Shown one piece after another: positions 54,478 through 63,131 of a stretch of 64,000 nt of DNA. The position numbers and the translations under genes were made by a program. This DNA comes from Selenobaculum gibii (lineage in GTDB: Bacteria > Bacillota > Negativicutes > ICN-92133), in the NCBI RefSeq assembly GCF_030273445.1, contig NZ_CP120678.1, forward strand, positions 414,401 to 478,400. Reading direction: 5' to 3'. Within the stretch, counting starts at the first letter, position 1. Every line of letters starts with the position of its first letter. Under the pieces are notes generated by a model, which was not told where the DNA came from, did no database searches, and worked only from the letters and a program-made list of their open reading frames with translations.

Positions 54478-54583
54478 TATGAGATTTTTTGATTGAAATA
54501 AAATTAAAAATAAAATTTCGCCAGAAAAAGTTGATTTTGCATAAATATTAGTGATTTTAGTAGAATTTTAATGTATAATATGG
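54478..54583 (+). promoter_or_regulatory. CRISPR leader 2 with pre-crRNA promoter
   Basis: 106 bases, AT-rich. TGATTTTA (54552-54559), 14 bases, TATAAT (54574-54579), then four bases to the first repeat: the same layout as leader 1 although the rest is dissimilar. Confidence 0.65.
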
Positions 54584-55627
54584 GTTATTAGATTACCTAT
54601 AAGGAATTGAAACTCCGATACTTTCCATCGCCGCATGGAGTTACAATTAGTTATTAGATTACCTATAAGGAATTGAAACGCTTCTGCTTGTGCTTTCGTA
54701 TAAACCTCTTTTTTCTCTGGTTATTAGATTACCTATAAGGAATTGAAACTTTCGAGATTGGCGGATGCTATCAAAATTGCCCCGGAGTTATTAGATTACC
54801 TATAAGGAATTGAAACGAAGGCTCAAGCGATCTGGACTTGATAAGGTTGTTCAGTTATTAGATTACCTATAAGGAATTGAAACCATCTTGCAACGCCCTA
54901 ATGAATCCAGATGCCGTATTTGTTATTAGATTACCTATAAGGAATTGAAACCAACTATGAAGCCTTAGGAATCAAGCCATACGTACAAACGTTATTAGAT
55001 TACCTATAAGGAATTGAAACACCTCACTCATGACTACATCACCCTGCGCCCCTACAGCAGTTATTAGATTACCTATAAGGAATTGAAACTTTATTAGTTC
55101 ACCCTATTGACATGTAGTACATATTGGTTATTAGATTACCTATAAGGAATTGAAACAGCGTTTCAAGTTGCTTGTCACGTTCTTTTACTTGTTCGTTATT
55201 AGATTACCTATAAGGAATTGAAACCATTTACAGACAACCAGAGAAGGCTTCACAAAGAGTTATTAGATTACCTATAAGGAATTGAAACTATGCATTAGGA
55301 ACCGTTTTATCGTACGCTGGCCGAGGTTATTAGATTACCTATAAGGAATTGAAACTCCCCATCATATCATTAATATAAAAAATTGTTCTTTCGTTATTAG
55401 ATTACCTATAAGGAATTGAAACAAGCGAGAATACAACTTGCTCCGGAAAGCTTTACTACCGTTATTAGATTACCTATAAGGAATTGAAACCTTGCCAAAG
55501 GGAATCACCCCTTCCTTTTGTTCATTGCCGTTATTAGATTACCTATAAGGAATTGAAACATTGGCTTGTCATTACAGATGTAGCAGCCCCCACAGCAGTT
55601 ATTAGATTACCTATAAGGATATTGTGA
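54584..55627 (+). CRISPR. CRISPR array 2, 16 repeats and 15 spacers
   Basis: 30-base repeat starting GTTATTAGATT and ending AAGGAATTGAAAC; differs from array 1 at positions 1, 5 and 9 only. Repeats start at 54584, 54650, 54720, 54787, 54854, 54922, 54991, 55060, 55127, 55195, 55259, 55326, 55393, 55461, 55530 and 55598. Spacers are 34-40 bases, all different. The final repeat is broken after 22-23 matching bases (AAGGATATTGTGA), showing it is the leader-distal end. Same orientation as array 1 and the cas operon. Confidence 0.98.
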
Positions 55628-55735
55628 TGAATAGGTGCGACGTTAATCATGATCGTGAAGGAGAGTTAGCAGGATTTTTGTCGCTTTAACTCGAATTTTA
55701 ACATAATAGTATATTTACAATAGTAGGAGTCGAAA

Positions 55736-56668
55736 GTGAAAAATAAGAAAATGTTAGCTTGGATATTTACAGTTCTTTTTGTTTTGGGAGCAATTGGAAT
55801 ATACATAGGCAATTACTTTATTAATTTTGCTTTGCAAAGAGGAAATGATCAGGACAAAACAGCGGTACCTGTTGCTTGTATGCAAATTTTAGATCCACGA
55901 GTAAAAAAACAAGATGAGCCGTCGGTTGTAAAAGAAAATTGGACAATAGCATCATTGGATGGATTAAAGTTAGTTGGGACACACTTTGCGCCTAATGTTT
56001 CCAGCGATAAATGGGTGATTGTTGTGCATGGTTATGGTAGAGAGCAAAATAGCGTTTGGGATATTGCTACAAAGTATTTAAGTGAAGGGTATCATGTATT
56101 AACGCCAGATTTACGTGCAAGTGGAAAAAGTGAAGGAATTTATTTAAGTATGGGGCTTTTAGAAAGCGATGATATCAAACTATGGATTGATGAAATTATA
56201 GCGAAAGACCCACAGGCGAAAATTATATTACATGGGGTATCTATGGGAGCGGCAACTCTTATGTTAACCGCTGAAAAGGATCTACCTAGTCAAGTTAAAG
56301 TTTTAATTGAAGATTGTGGTTATACTAGTGCGTATACGATGTTTATAATGCAACTTGAAAAGATGTTTGGTTTACCATCGTTTCCGATTATGAATATTGT
56401 CGATGGTGTTGGACGTCTAAAAGCAGGCTATTTTATATCGGATGCAGCACCAATAAAAGTCATGGGAAAAATAAAAATTCCAACGTTGTTCATTCATGGC
56501 GAAGATGATGAACTTGCACCTGTATCTATGGTAGATGAGTTATATAGTGCGGCAACTTGTGAAAAACAAATTTTAAGAGTGCAAAATGCAGAACATGCGG
56601 ATGCAAGAAAAGTAGATGCAGATAGATATTACGGTACAATTTTCAAATTTATTAATGATAAATTATAA
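55736..56668 (+). CDS. Alpha/beta hydrolase, membrane-anchored
   Basis: 310 residues. N-terminal membrane segment (about 8-28), then an alpha/beta hydrolase domain with VVHGYGREQ, nucleophile elbow HGVSMGAAT (Ser), Asp in HGEDDELAPV and His in NAEHADA. Like the YqkD/FrsA-type esterases of Firmicutes; substrate unknown. GTG start at 55736 with TAGGAG upstream. Single gene after the CRISPR island. Confidence 0.85.
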   Translation: MKNKKMLAWIFTVLFVLGAIGIYIGNYFINFALQRGNDQDKTAVPVACMQILDPRVKKQDEPSVVKENWTIASLDGLKLVGTHFAPNVSSDKWVIVVHGYGREQNSVWDIATKYLSEGYHVLTPDLRASGKSEGIYLSMGLLESDDIKLWIDEIIAKDPQAKIILHGVSMGAATLMLTAEKDLPSQVKVLIEDCGYTSAYTMFIMQLEKMFGLPSFPIMNIVDGVGRLKAGYFISDAAPIKVMGKIKIPTLFIHGEDDELAPVSMVDELYSAATCEKQILRVQNAEHADARKVDADRYYGTIFKFINDKL

Positions 56669-56707
56669 AAGACATTTGCAAGAGCTATAGTAAATGATTT
56701 TCTAAGT

Positions 56708-56770
56708 AAAAAGAGTGTAAGAGTGTCCAATGAGTCTTTCGACTGCAGAGGAACACCTTACACTCTTTTT
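56708..56770. terminator. Bidirectional terminator between hydrolase and coat-like gene
   Basis: AAAAAGAGTGTAAG / CTTACACTCTTTTT stem with an inner GTGTCC / GGAACAC pairing. Confidence 0.8.
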
Positions 56771-56795
56771 ATAGATTTTTTAAGTTAAATAGTCT

Positions 56796-57275
56796 TTAGT
56801 TATACATTCCGTTTTGAGCCATATAATCATAAATAGCTTTTCCATGCTCTTGTTCTTCTTTTTGAATATGATTTAGTACATCCCTAATATTGTTTTCGGT
56901 GAATTCAAAAATAGAAATATTATAGTCAGAGGAAACATATTTTTCTGTAGTTAATGCATCTGAGCATAGATAAGCATCATTTTGTTTGTTCATTGTATTA
57001 TCGTAGTATGCGGCTTGTGAAGAAGGTTGTTGTAAAGTATTTGAATTATTATTACTACTACTACTACTACTATTAGCATTCATAGTTGGGACAGAGCCAT
57101 TTAGAATTTGATCAATGCTGTTTAGATGTTGCTGCTCTTTTTGACTGATTTGCTGAAATAAAGATTTTAATGATGGTGAGGAAGCTGATTGAGCGTATTT
57201 ATTGTATTTTTGAACGCAAACTTCTTCACATTTTTTTAAGTCTGTTAACAAATTCACTTCTTTTTGTGTTAACAA
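56796..57275 (-). CDS. CotF-type spore coat-like protein
   Basis: 159 residues with two helical parts split by a Ser/Asn-rich linker (about 65-90). N-part starts MLTQKEVNLLTDLKK and has SLFQQISQKEQQH; C-part ends KAIYDYMAQNGMY. It looks like a fusion of the two small genes at 31684 and 31897. TTG at 57275 is preferred to GTG at 57284 since it gives the same MLT(Q)KE start as the homologue and spaces correctly after AAGGGGTG. Confidence 0.75.
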   Translation of the reverse strand: MLTQKEVNLLTDLKKCEEVCVQKYNKYAQSASSPSLKSLFQQISQKEQQHLNSIDQILNGSVPTMNANSSSSSSNNNSNTLQQPSSQAAYYDNTMNKQNDAYLCSDALTTEKYVSSDYNISIFEFTENNIRDVLNHIQKEEQEHGKAIYDYMAQNGMYN

Positions 57276-57482
57276 AAAAATCACCCCTTCAATAGTATGA
57301 CTGTTAAAAGCATAACTATACTACTGTATTTTTAGTTGAGATTTTGATAATCTTAGTTTATTTATCATTATATTAAAATATTTATGATTATTGCTAAAAT
57401 AAAAAAATATCGTTTAAGTAAACAAGGATTCATTGTTAATATATAGAAGTTTCACTGTAGAACTATTTACGGAGGGGTGCTC

Positions 57483-58070
57483 ATGAAATTTAAAGGGTAT
57501 GTTCAAGTCTACACTGGTGATGGAAAAGGAAAAACAACTGCGGCAATAGGTTTAGCAATTCGAGCATTAGGCGCAGGTAAAAGAGTTTGTTTCTTACAAT
57601 TTATGAAGAACAAGTCGTATAGTGAACATTGTATATTAAACAATTTATCTAGAAATTTGACGGTTAAAACGTTTGGGAAACCTTTTTTTATTGCTAAAAA
57701 AGAAGAATTTGACCGATTGAAAGAGGAGGTCATCGGTGAAGAAATTGTTGTCTTTAAAAGTGGTTTTCCACCGCGAGAATATGTAGCTTTAATTCATGAA
57801 GGAATGGAGGTGGCAAAGCGAGCAGTACAAAGTGGCGATTATGATATTGTTATTCTTGATGAAGTCATTGTAGCGGTATATTTTGAATTAATTGCAGGGA
57901 GTGAGTTGGATTTTTTAATTCAAAATAAATTAGATTCTGTTGAACTTGTTTTGACAGGACGCAAAGCGTCTAAGGAATTAATTGAAAAAGCCGATCTGGT
58001 TACAGAGATGAAGGAGATAAAACATTATTATACTAATGGAATTGAAGCGCGTGTGGGTATTGAAAATTAG
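57483..58070 (+). CDS. cobO: Cob(I)yrinic acid a,c-diamide adenosyltransferase
   Basis: Adds the adenosyl group to cobalt in corrinoids. 195 residues. P-loop YTGDGKGKTTAAIGLA at about 10-25, FLQFMK, and Walker-B-like VILDEVIVAV, all typical of CobO/BtuR. ATG at 57483 after GGAGGGG. It stands alone, far from the CobT-like gene, but both belong to cobamide synthesis. Confidence 0.93.
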   Translation: MKFKGYVQVYTGDGKGKTTAAIGLAIRALGAGKRVCFLQFMKNKSYSEHCILNNLSRNLTVKTFGKPFFIAKKEEFDRLKEEVIGEEIVVFKSGFPPREYVALIHEGMEVAKRAVQSGDYDIVILDEVIVAVYFELIAGSELDFLIQNKLDSVELVLTGRKASKELIEKADLVTEMKEIKHYYTNGIEARVGIEN

Positions 58071-58315
58071 TTTTTTAGAATTATCAAAATGTGTAGCTAG
58101 GGTGAACGATAGGGTTACTATTAATTCAGAAGAATAATTTTAATTCTGGTAAATTTTTATCTAGAAAGAAAATATTCTTTATAGTATAATAATCGCTATC
58201 TATGGGATTGTATTATCTTTGTTAGCATTATCAGAATTTAATGAAAATTAGGGAGAGTAAAAGGTTAGCAGAAATATTACCACACCCCAATTTGATAGGA
58301 TTTGGAGGCGGTTTT

Positions 58316-59659
58316 ATGAGTTTGAAACAAGAGTACAAAAAGAAAATAGTATCTGCTAATGAAGCAGTAAAAGTTGTGAAATCTGGAGACTGGGTAGATT
58401 ATAGTTTTTGCTTAGGGCAACCAGTTGCGCTTGATCAAGCATTGGCATTAAGAAAAGAGGAGCTTTTTGATGTAAAAATTCGGGGCGGATTACGGATGGC
58501 TCCATTAGCTGTGGTTGATGTTGATCCTGAGCGTGAACATTTTTGTTATAATAGCTGGCATTTTAGCGGACTTGAACGGCAATTAAGTGATAAAGGTTTG
58601 TGTAACTATATTCCGATGATTTATCGCAACAAACCTTTACATTATCGTAAGAGTTTAGAAGTTGATGTGGCAATGATTATGGTTACACCGATGGATGAGT
58701 ACGGGAATTTTAACTTTTCTTTTACGAATTCAGCAACGAAAGCAATTGTTGAGAAAGCAAAAATTGTTATTGTTGAGGTAAATGAGAATTTGCCGAGGGT
58801 TATTGGAGGAAAAGAAAACTCCATTCATCTTAGTGAAATTGATTTTATTGTTGAGGGGAATCATCCTGATATCCCGGTCATTAATCCAGGGAAAATCTCG
58901 GAAGAGGAGATTAAGATTGCAGCGCTTATTGCAGCAGAAATTCCTAATGGGGCTACGATTCAACTCGGCATTGGCGGATTGCCAAATGCAGTAGGAACAA
59001 TGATTGCAGAATCGGATTTGAAGGACCTTGGTTTTCATACGGAAATGCTAGTAGATGCCTATATGGTGATCGATAAGGCTGGAAAAATGACAAACAAAAA
59101 GAAGAATATTAATATGGGGAAAGGTGTTTTTTCTTTTTGTGCGGGAAGCAGTGATTTATATGAATGGGTGAGAGGCAATAGACAGATTGAGTCTTATCCG
59201 ATTAATTATGTAAATGATCCAGCAGTTATGTCACAAATTGATCACTTTATTACAATTAATAATTGCATTGAAGTAGATTTATACGGTCAGGTTGCCTCAG
59301 AATCGGCAGGTAAACGTCATATTAGTGGCACTGGAGGACAGTTAGATTTTGTAACTGGAGGATATTTGTCTAATGGTGGCAAGAGCTTTATTGCGCTTAC
59401 CTCTACGTTTGTTGATAAAAAATCCGGTGAACTTAAATCGCGTTTAGTACCGAGTTTAATGGAAAGTACAGCAATAACCAATCCACGGTCGCAAGCACAT
59501 TGTTTAGTTACTGAATGGGGTATTGCTGACTTAGCTGGAAGGACGACATGGGAACGTGCAGAAAGAATTATTCAAATCTCGCATCCTAGTTTTCATGATG
59601 AATTAATAAAACAGGCAGAAAAATTAGGGATTTGGCGCAAAACAAATAAGCGTATGTAA
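58316..59659 (+). CDS. Acetyl-CoA hydrolase/transferase family CoA-transferase
   Basis: 447 residues, class I CoA-transferase of the Cat1/AbfT type that swaps CoA between acyl-CoA and acetate or similar acids. Conserved LGIGGLPNAVG, LGFHTEMLVDA (Glu that would form the CoA thioester), and GTGGQLDFVTG. Candidates are butyryl-CoA, 4-hydroxybutyryl-CoA, propionyl-CoA or succinyl-CoA transfer; sequence reading cannot separate them. ATG at 58316 has GGAGG (58304-58308) upstream; an open frame to 58241 lacks a site. Confidence 0.85.
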   Translation: MSLKQEYKKKIVSANEAVKVVKSGDWVDYSFCLGQPVALDQALALRKEELFDVKIRGGLRMAPLAVVDVDPEREHFCYNSWHFSGLERQLSDKGLCNYIPMIYRNKPLHYRKSLEVDVAMIMVTPMDEYGNFNFSFTNSATKAIVEKAKIVIVEVNENLPRVIGGKENSIHLSEIDFIVEGNHPDIPVINPGKISEEEIKIAALIAAEIPNGATIQLGIGGLPNAVGTMIAESDLKDLGFHTEMLVDAYMVIDKAGKMTNKKKNINMGKGVFSFCAGSSDLYEWVRGNRQIESYPINYVNDPAVMSQIDHFITINNCIEVDLYGQVASESAGKRHISGTGGQLDFVTGGYLSNGGKSFIALTSTFVDKKSGELKSRLVPSLMESTAITNPRSQAHCLVTEWGIADLAGRTTWERAERIIQISHPSFHDELIKQAEKLGIWRKTNKRM

Positions 59660-59713
59660 TAAGCCTTGATTTAGGTGGAGTTTAAACTTCAGTTGAATCG
59701 GCAGATAACATGG

Positions 59714-59750
59714 AGGCATCCTATTGAAGTATCATAGGGTGCTTTTTATT
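59714..59750 (+). terminator. Intrinsic terminator after the CoA-transferase gene
   Basis: GCATCCTAT / ATAGGGTGC stem (one wobble), T tract. Confidence 0.75.
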
Positions 59751-59855
59751 ATTAAATACTGGAATAATTATTATTAATAAAAACATTTCAAAAGATAGTG
59801 ATTTTTGCTTGAGGTTGTTATATTATAAAATAGATTATTGTTAGAGGAGAGATGT

Positions 59856-60248
59856 ATGATGTATGAATTTACAGATGATTATTTAACTGGTGTAGAGCAA
59901 ATTGATAATGAACATAGAAAGCTTTTTGCAATCGCTAATGAAGCATACGAATTGTTGAAAGATAATTTTGTTTCTGATAAGTATGATTATATTAGAGAAA
60001 TACTTGAAGAACTTCGAGGATATACGAAAACCCATTTTGCGCATGAAGAAGAATATATGGATAAGATTCAATATCGGAGAAGATTTTCGCAAAAAATTCA
60101 ACATGCAGAATTTATAAAAAAATTAGAGGATATTGATTTAGATGGAATTGATGAAAATCAACAAGAGACTTTATTGGAAATTTTGGATTTTCTCGCAAAT
60201 TGGTTAGTTTCCCATATTAAAAAAAGTGATACGTTGATTAATAAATAA
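59856..60248 (+). CDS. Bacteriohemerythrin
   Basis: 130-residue four-helix protein that binds oxygen with a di-iron site. Ligands are seen as IDNEHRKLF (His), HFAHEEEYM (HxxxE), HAEFI (His) and HIKKSD (HxxxxD), matching the family. In an anaerobe it may sense or scavenge oxygen. ATG at 59856 or 59859 after AGAGGAGA. Convergent with cstA. Confidence 0.92.
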   Translation: MMYEFTDDYLTGVEQIDNEHRKLFAIANEAYELLKDNFVSDKYDYIREILEELRGYTKTHFAHEEEYMDKIQYRRRFSQKIQHAEFIKKLEDIDLDGIDENQQETLLEILDFLANWLVSHIKKSDTLINK

Positions 60249-60360
60249 AATTTGAAACTAAAAATGCAAAGAATATCCTGTAACATTACATATGGTAGAT
60301 AATGGTGTATATCTTTTATGATTATCACAACTTGCAAAAATATAGAGCTTTTGAAAGCTA

Positions 60361-60413
60361 AATAGAAACAAAAACAACATTACTTTTTAAGTAATGTTGT
60401 TTTTGTTTCTATT
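60361..60413. terminator. Bidirectional terminator between hemerythrin and cstA
   Basis: 25-base perfect inverted repeat with the arm core AACAACATTACTT and a three-base loop. Confidence 0.92.
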
Positions 60414-60427
60414 TAAGAAGTCATATT

Positions 60428-62206
60428 TTAAACTGAAACTTTTGTAGTATTTTTATCTTTGATTAATGAAGACCATTTTTTGATAGAGCTAAATATGATG
60501 AATATAATAAGTAACATCATTATTGCACTTGATCCAGCTAATAATAATTGATTTTTAGGAAGATAGAATTCAAAAATATTATAAAAACCAGCTGTTAAAG
60601 CAGTTGCAATCATAAAGCATAATGGAATAACTGTTGTCCAGATATATTTAAGTTTCCCCATACGAATTAACATTGTTGTTCCGATTGCTAAAGTCATGCT
60701 GGCTAAAAGTTGATTTGATAAACCAAACAGTGGCCAGATGGAAGAAATTGAACCGCCAAATACAAGATACCCCCAAGCAAAGGAGATAAGTGCACTGGTA
60801 AATATAATTCCTGGCATCCAATGAACATTTCCAAGTGGTTTATATACAAGTCCACCAACTTCTTGAAGCAAATAACGACCAACGCGGGTTCCAGCATCGA
60901 TGATTGTCAAGATGAAAAGTGCTTCAAACATAATAGCAAAGTGATACAAAAAGGACATCAATGATTCAAGACCAGGGATTTTTGCAAAAATATGTGCCAT
61001 GCCGACAGCTAAAGATACTGCTCCGCCAGGACGTCCAGCGATATCTTCACTTACCATTTGCGATAAGAATGGCAATTCTTTAACTGCCATATCTAACTTT
61101 TCAAATACGGCAGGTGCGCTATTAATTGCAAAATAATCAGGCGGGAATAGGCTTGTTGCTGCAATTAATGCCATGATACCAACAAAGGATTCAGCGAGCA
61201 TAGCGCCAAAGCCAATAGGTAAAATTTCTCTTTCATTTGTAATCATTTTTGGTGTAGTTCCGGTAGAGATAATGGAATGGAATCCAGAAATTGCGCCGCA
61301 AGCAATAGTAATACAGATAAACGGCCATACTGGACCTGGTACTACGGGACCGCCACCATGGATGAATTCTGTTATTGGAGGCATGTGAATTTCTGGTTGT
61401 ACAATAATAATTCCTAAGGCTAGAGCACCAATTGTTCCAATTTTCATATAGGTGCTTAAATAATCACGAGGTGCAAGTAATAACCAAACAGGAAGAGCTG
61501 CGGCAATGAAACCATATAAAGGTAGAATAAGATCAAGTTGAACTCTGCTCAAGGTAAAATAAGGTGCAAATGATGAATGCTGAATCAAGGAACCGCCAAA
61601 AACTGCTGCTAATACTAAAACAACTCCAATGAAAGAAGCTTCGCCGATATGACCAGGACGAAGAAAACGCATATAAACTCCAATGAATAAAGCAATTGGA
61701 ATTGTTGCACCGACGGTAAAAGTTCCCCAAGGACTATTAAATAATGCATTTGCTACAGCAATAGCCATACCTGCCATAGTAATGATCAAGATAAAAATTA
61801 CAGCAATGGAAGCTGCGAGCCCTGTAGATTTACTGATTTCTGCTTTTGCAATTTCGGCGATAGAAAGGCCATCGTGACGGATTGAAGCAAATAAAATTAC
61901 AATATCATGAACCGCTCCACCAATACAAGCGCCGACTAACAGCCAGATCATACCGGGTAAATATCCAAATTGTGCAGCTAAAACCGGCCCAACTAAAGGA
62001 CCTGCTCCGGCGATTGCGGCAAAATGATGCCCAAAGGTTACCCATTTGTTTGTAGGAACATAATCGTGCCCATCTTCGTGGATGATTGCAGGGGTTGGTC
62101 GATTTGGATCTAATGCTAAAACTTTTGCGGCTATAAAGGCACCATAAAACCGATAACAAATTACAAGAATTAATGCTGAAATAATAACCATGTAAAGTCC
62201 GTTCAT
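60428..62206 (-). CDS. cstA: CstA-family carbon starvation transporter
   Basis: Polytopic inner-membrane protein of 592 residues with about 16 hydrophobic segments. Family motifs: DGHDYVPTNKWVTFGHHFAAIAGAGPLVGPVLA near the N-terminus (in parts HDYVPTNKWV and FGHHFAAIAGAGP), SIAEIAKAEI, and GGAVSLAVGM. CstA-type proteins take up peptides or pyruvate under starvation. Shorter than E. coli CstA (701). Preceded by GGGGGAAT; promoter at 62356-62384. Confidence 0.93.
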   Translation of the reverse strand: MNGLYMVIISALILVICYRFYGAFIAAKVLALDPNRPTPAIIHEDGHDYVPTNKWVTFGHHFAAIAGAGPLVGPVLAAQFGYLPGMIWLLVGACIGGAVHDIVILFASIRHDGLSIAEIAKAEISKSTGLAASIAVIFILIITMAGMAIAVANALFNSPWGTFTVGATIPIALFIGVYMRFLRPGHIGEASFIGVVLVLAAVFGGSLIQHSSFAPYFTLSRVQLDLILPLYGFIAAALPVWLLLAPRDYLSTYMKIGTIGALALGIIIVQPEIHMPPITEFIHGGGPVVPGPVWPFICITIACGAISGFHSIISTGTTPKMITNEREILPIGFGAMLAESFVGIMALIAATSLFPPDYFAINSAPAVFEKLDMAVKELPFLSQMVSEDIAGRPGGAVSLAVGMAHIFAKIPGLESLMSFLYHFAIMFEALFILTIIDAGTRVGRYLLQEVGGLVYKPLGNVHWMPGIIFTSALISFAWGYLVFGGSISSIWPLFGLSNQLLASMTLAIGTTMLIRMGKLKYIWTTVIPLCFMIATALTAGFYNIFEFYLPKNQLLLAGSSAIMMLLIIFIIFSSIKKWSSLIKDKNTTKVSV

Positions 62207-62591
62207 AAAGATTCCCCCAATGTGAATTTTATAAGAGCGTAAATAAATTTATAAAAACCCAAAACATTTTGAATTTTTGAAATTTTCATTATAGAAATAG
62301 TTGATTAAAACATAGTGACAAACAATTCATATGTTTTGGATAATTTTTCATGTTAAGTATAGCAGAAAAAATTTTCTTTCTCAATGAATTTGCAGTTAAA
62401 ACTTATAAAAATAACGCAAGCTAGAGAATTAAATAAATAATAACAATTTCTGAATAAATATAATTATAAAAATGTATTTATTTAAGTTGTTTTGTATAGA
62501 TATGTAAAATGTTTTGATGTAGAATAGAATTTATTAATATTTTACTAATAAATCTTAAAACCTAATATTTAAAAAGAGATTGGTGATAAAA
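62207..62591. other. Divergent intergenic region
   Basis: 385 bases between cstA and the V4R gene. It holds the cstA promoter and a leader of about 140 bases; the rest is AT-rich without a gene or clear structure. Confidence 0.5.
62356..62384 (-). promoter_or_regulatory. Promoter of cstA
   Basis: Minus-strand TTGAGA (62379-62384) and TATACT (62356-62361), spacer exactly 17. Confidence 0.65.
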
Positions 62592-63131
62592 ATGATAAAA
62601 TTTTTACAAGATGGTAATGGAAAATTTTCTTGGAATAGCATTAGTAATATTTCAAAGAGGAGAAACAATCTTGGTGATGAGATGCCAGTATTTATGTATA
62701 GATTATTTCAATATACGCTGCGTGACGAATTGATAGCACGATTTGGTAAAGAAGTTACAATTGATATTTTTCGCAAATCTGGTGAACGTGCTGGTTGTGA
62801 ATTTGCCCAAAATATATTGGATTTGGCACTTCCATTTAATGAGTTTTTTGCGCAATTGCAAGAGGTTTTGCAAGAAAAGAAAATTGGTATTTTACGAATC
62901 GAAAAATTTGATTCTTCAACAGGGCATATAGTTTTAACGATAAGTGAAGATTTAGATTGTTCTGGATTACCGGTTGTAGGTGAAACGGTTTGTAATTATG
63001 ACGAGGGATTGTTAGCTGGAATATTAAAAAGCTATACAAAAAAATCTTATCAGGTCGTGGAAGTAGATTGTTGGTCAACAGGTTCTAGGGTATGTAGATT
63101 TGAAGGGTTTTTAATAAATGAGAAAGAGTAA
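62592..63131 (+). CDS. V4R (4-vinyl reductase-like) domain protein
   Basis: 179 residues. C-terminal half fits the V4R small-molecule-binding domain: ALPFNEFFAQLQEVLQ, CNYDEGLLAGIL and VDCWSTGSRVCRFEG, where the cysteines often bind metal. ATG at 62592 with GGTG seven bases upstream preferred over GTG at 62580. Its stop overlaps the next start (TAATG), so it is coupled to a GGDEF protein and may be its sensor input. Confidence 0.78.
   Translation: MIKFLQDGNGKFSWNSISNISKRRNNLGDEMPVFMYRLFQYTLRDELIARFGKEVTIDIFRKSGERAGCEFAQNILDLALPFNEFFAQLQEVLQEKKIGILRIEKFDSSTGHIVLTISEDLDCSGLPVVGETVCNYDEGLLAGILKSYTKKSYQVVEVDCWSTGSRVCRFEGFLINEKE

Noticed and set aside
42800-55627. Self-targeting spacers
   Set aside because: Reading spacers of both arrays against this window by eye gave no match; a full genome search was not possible.
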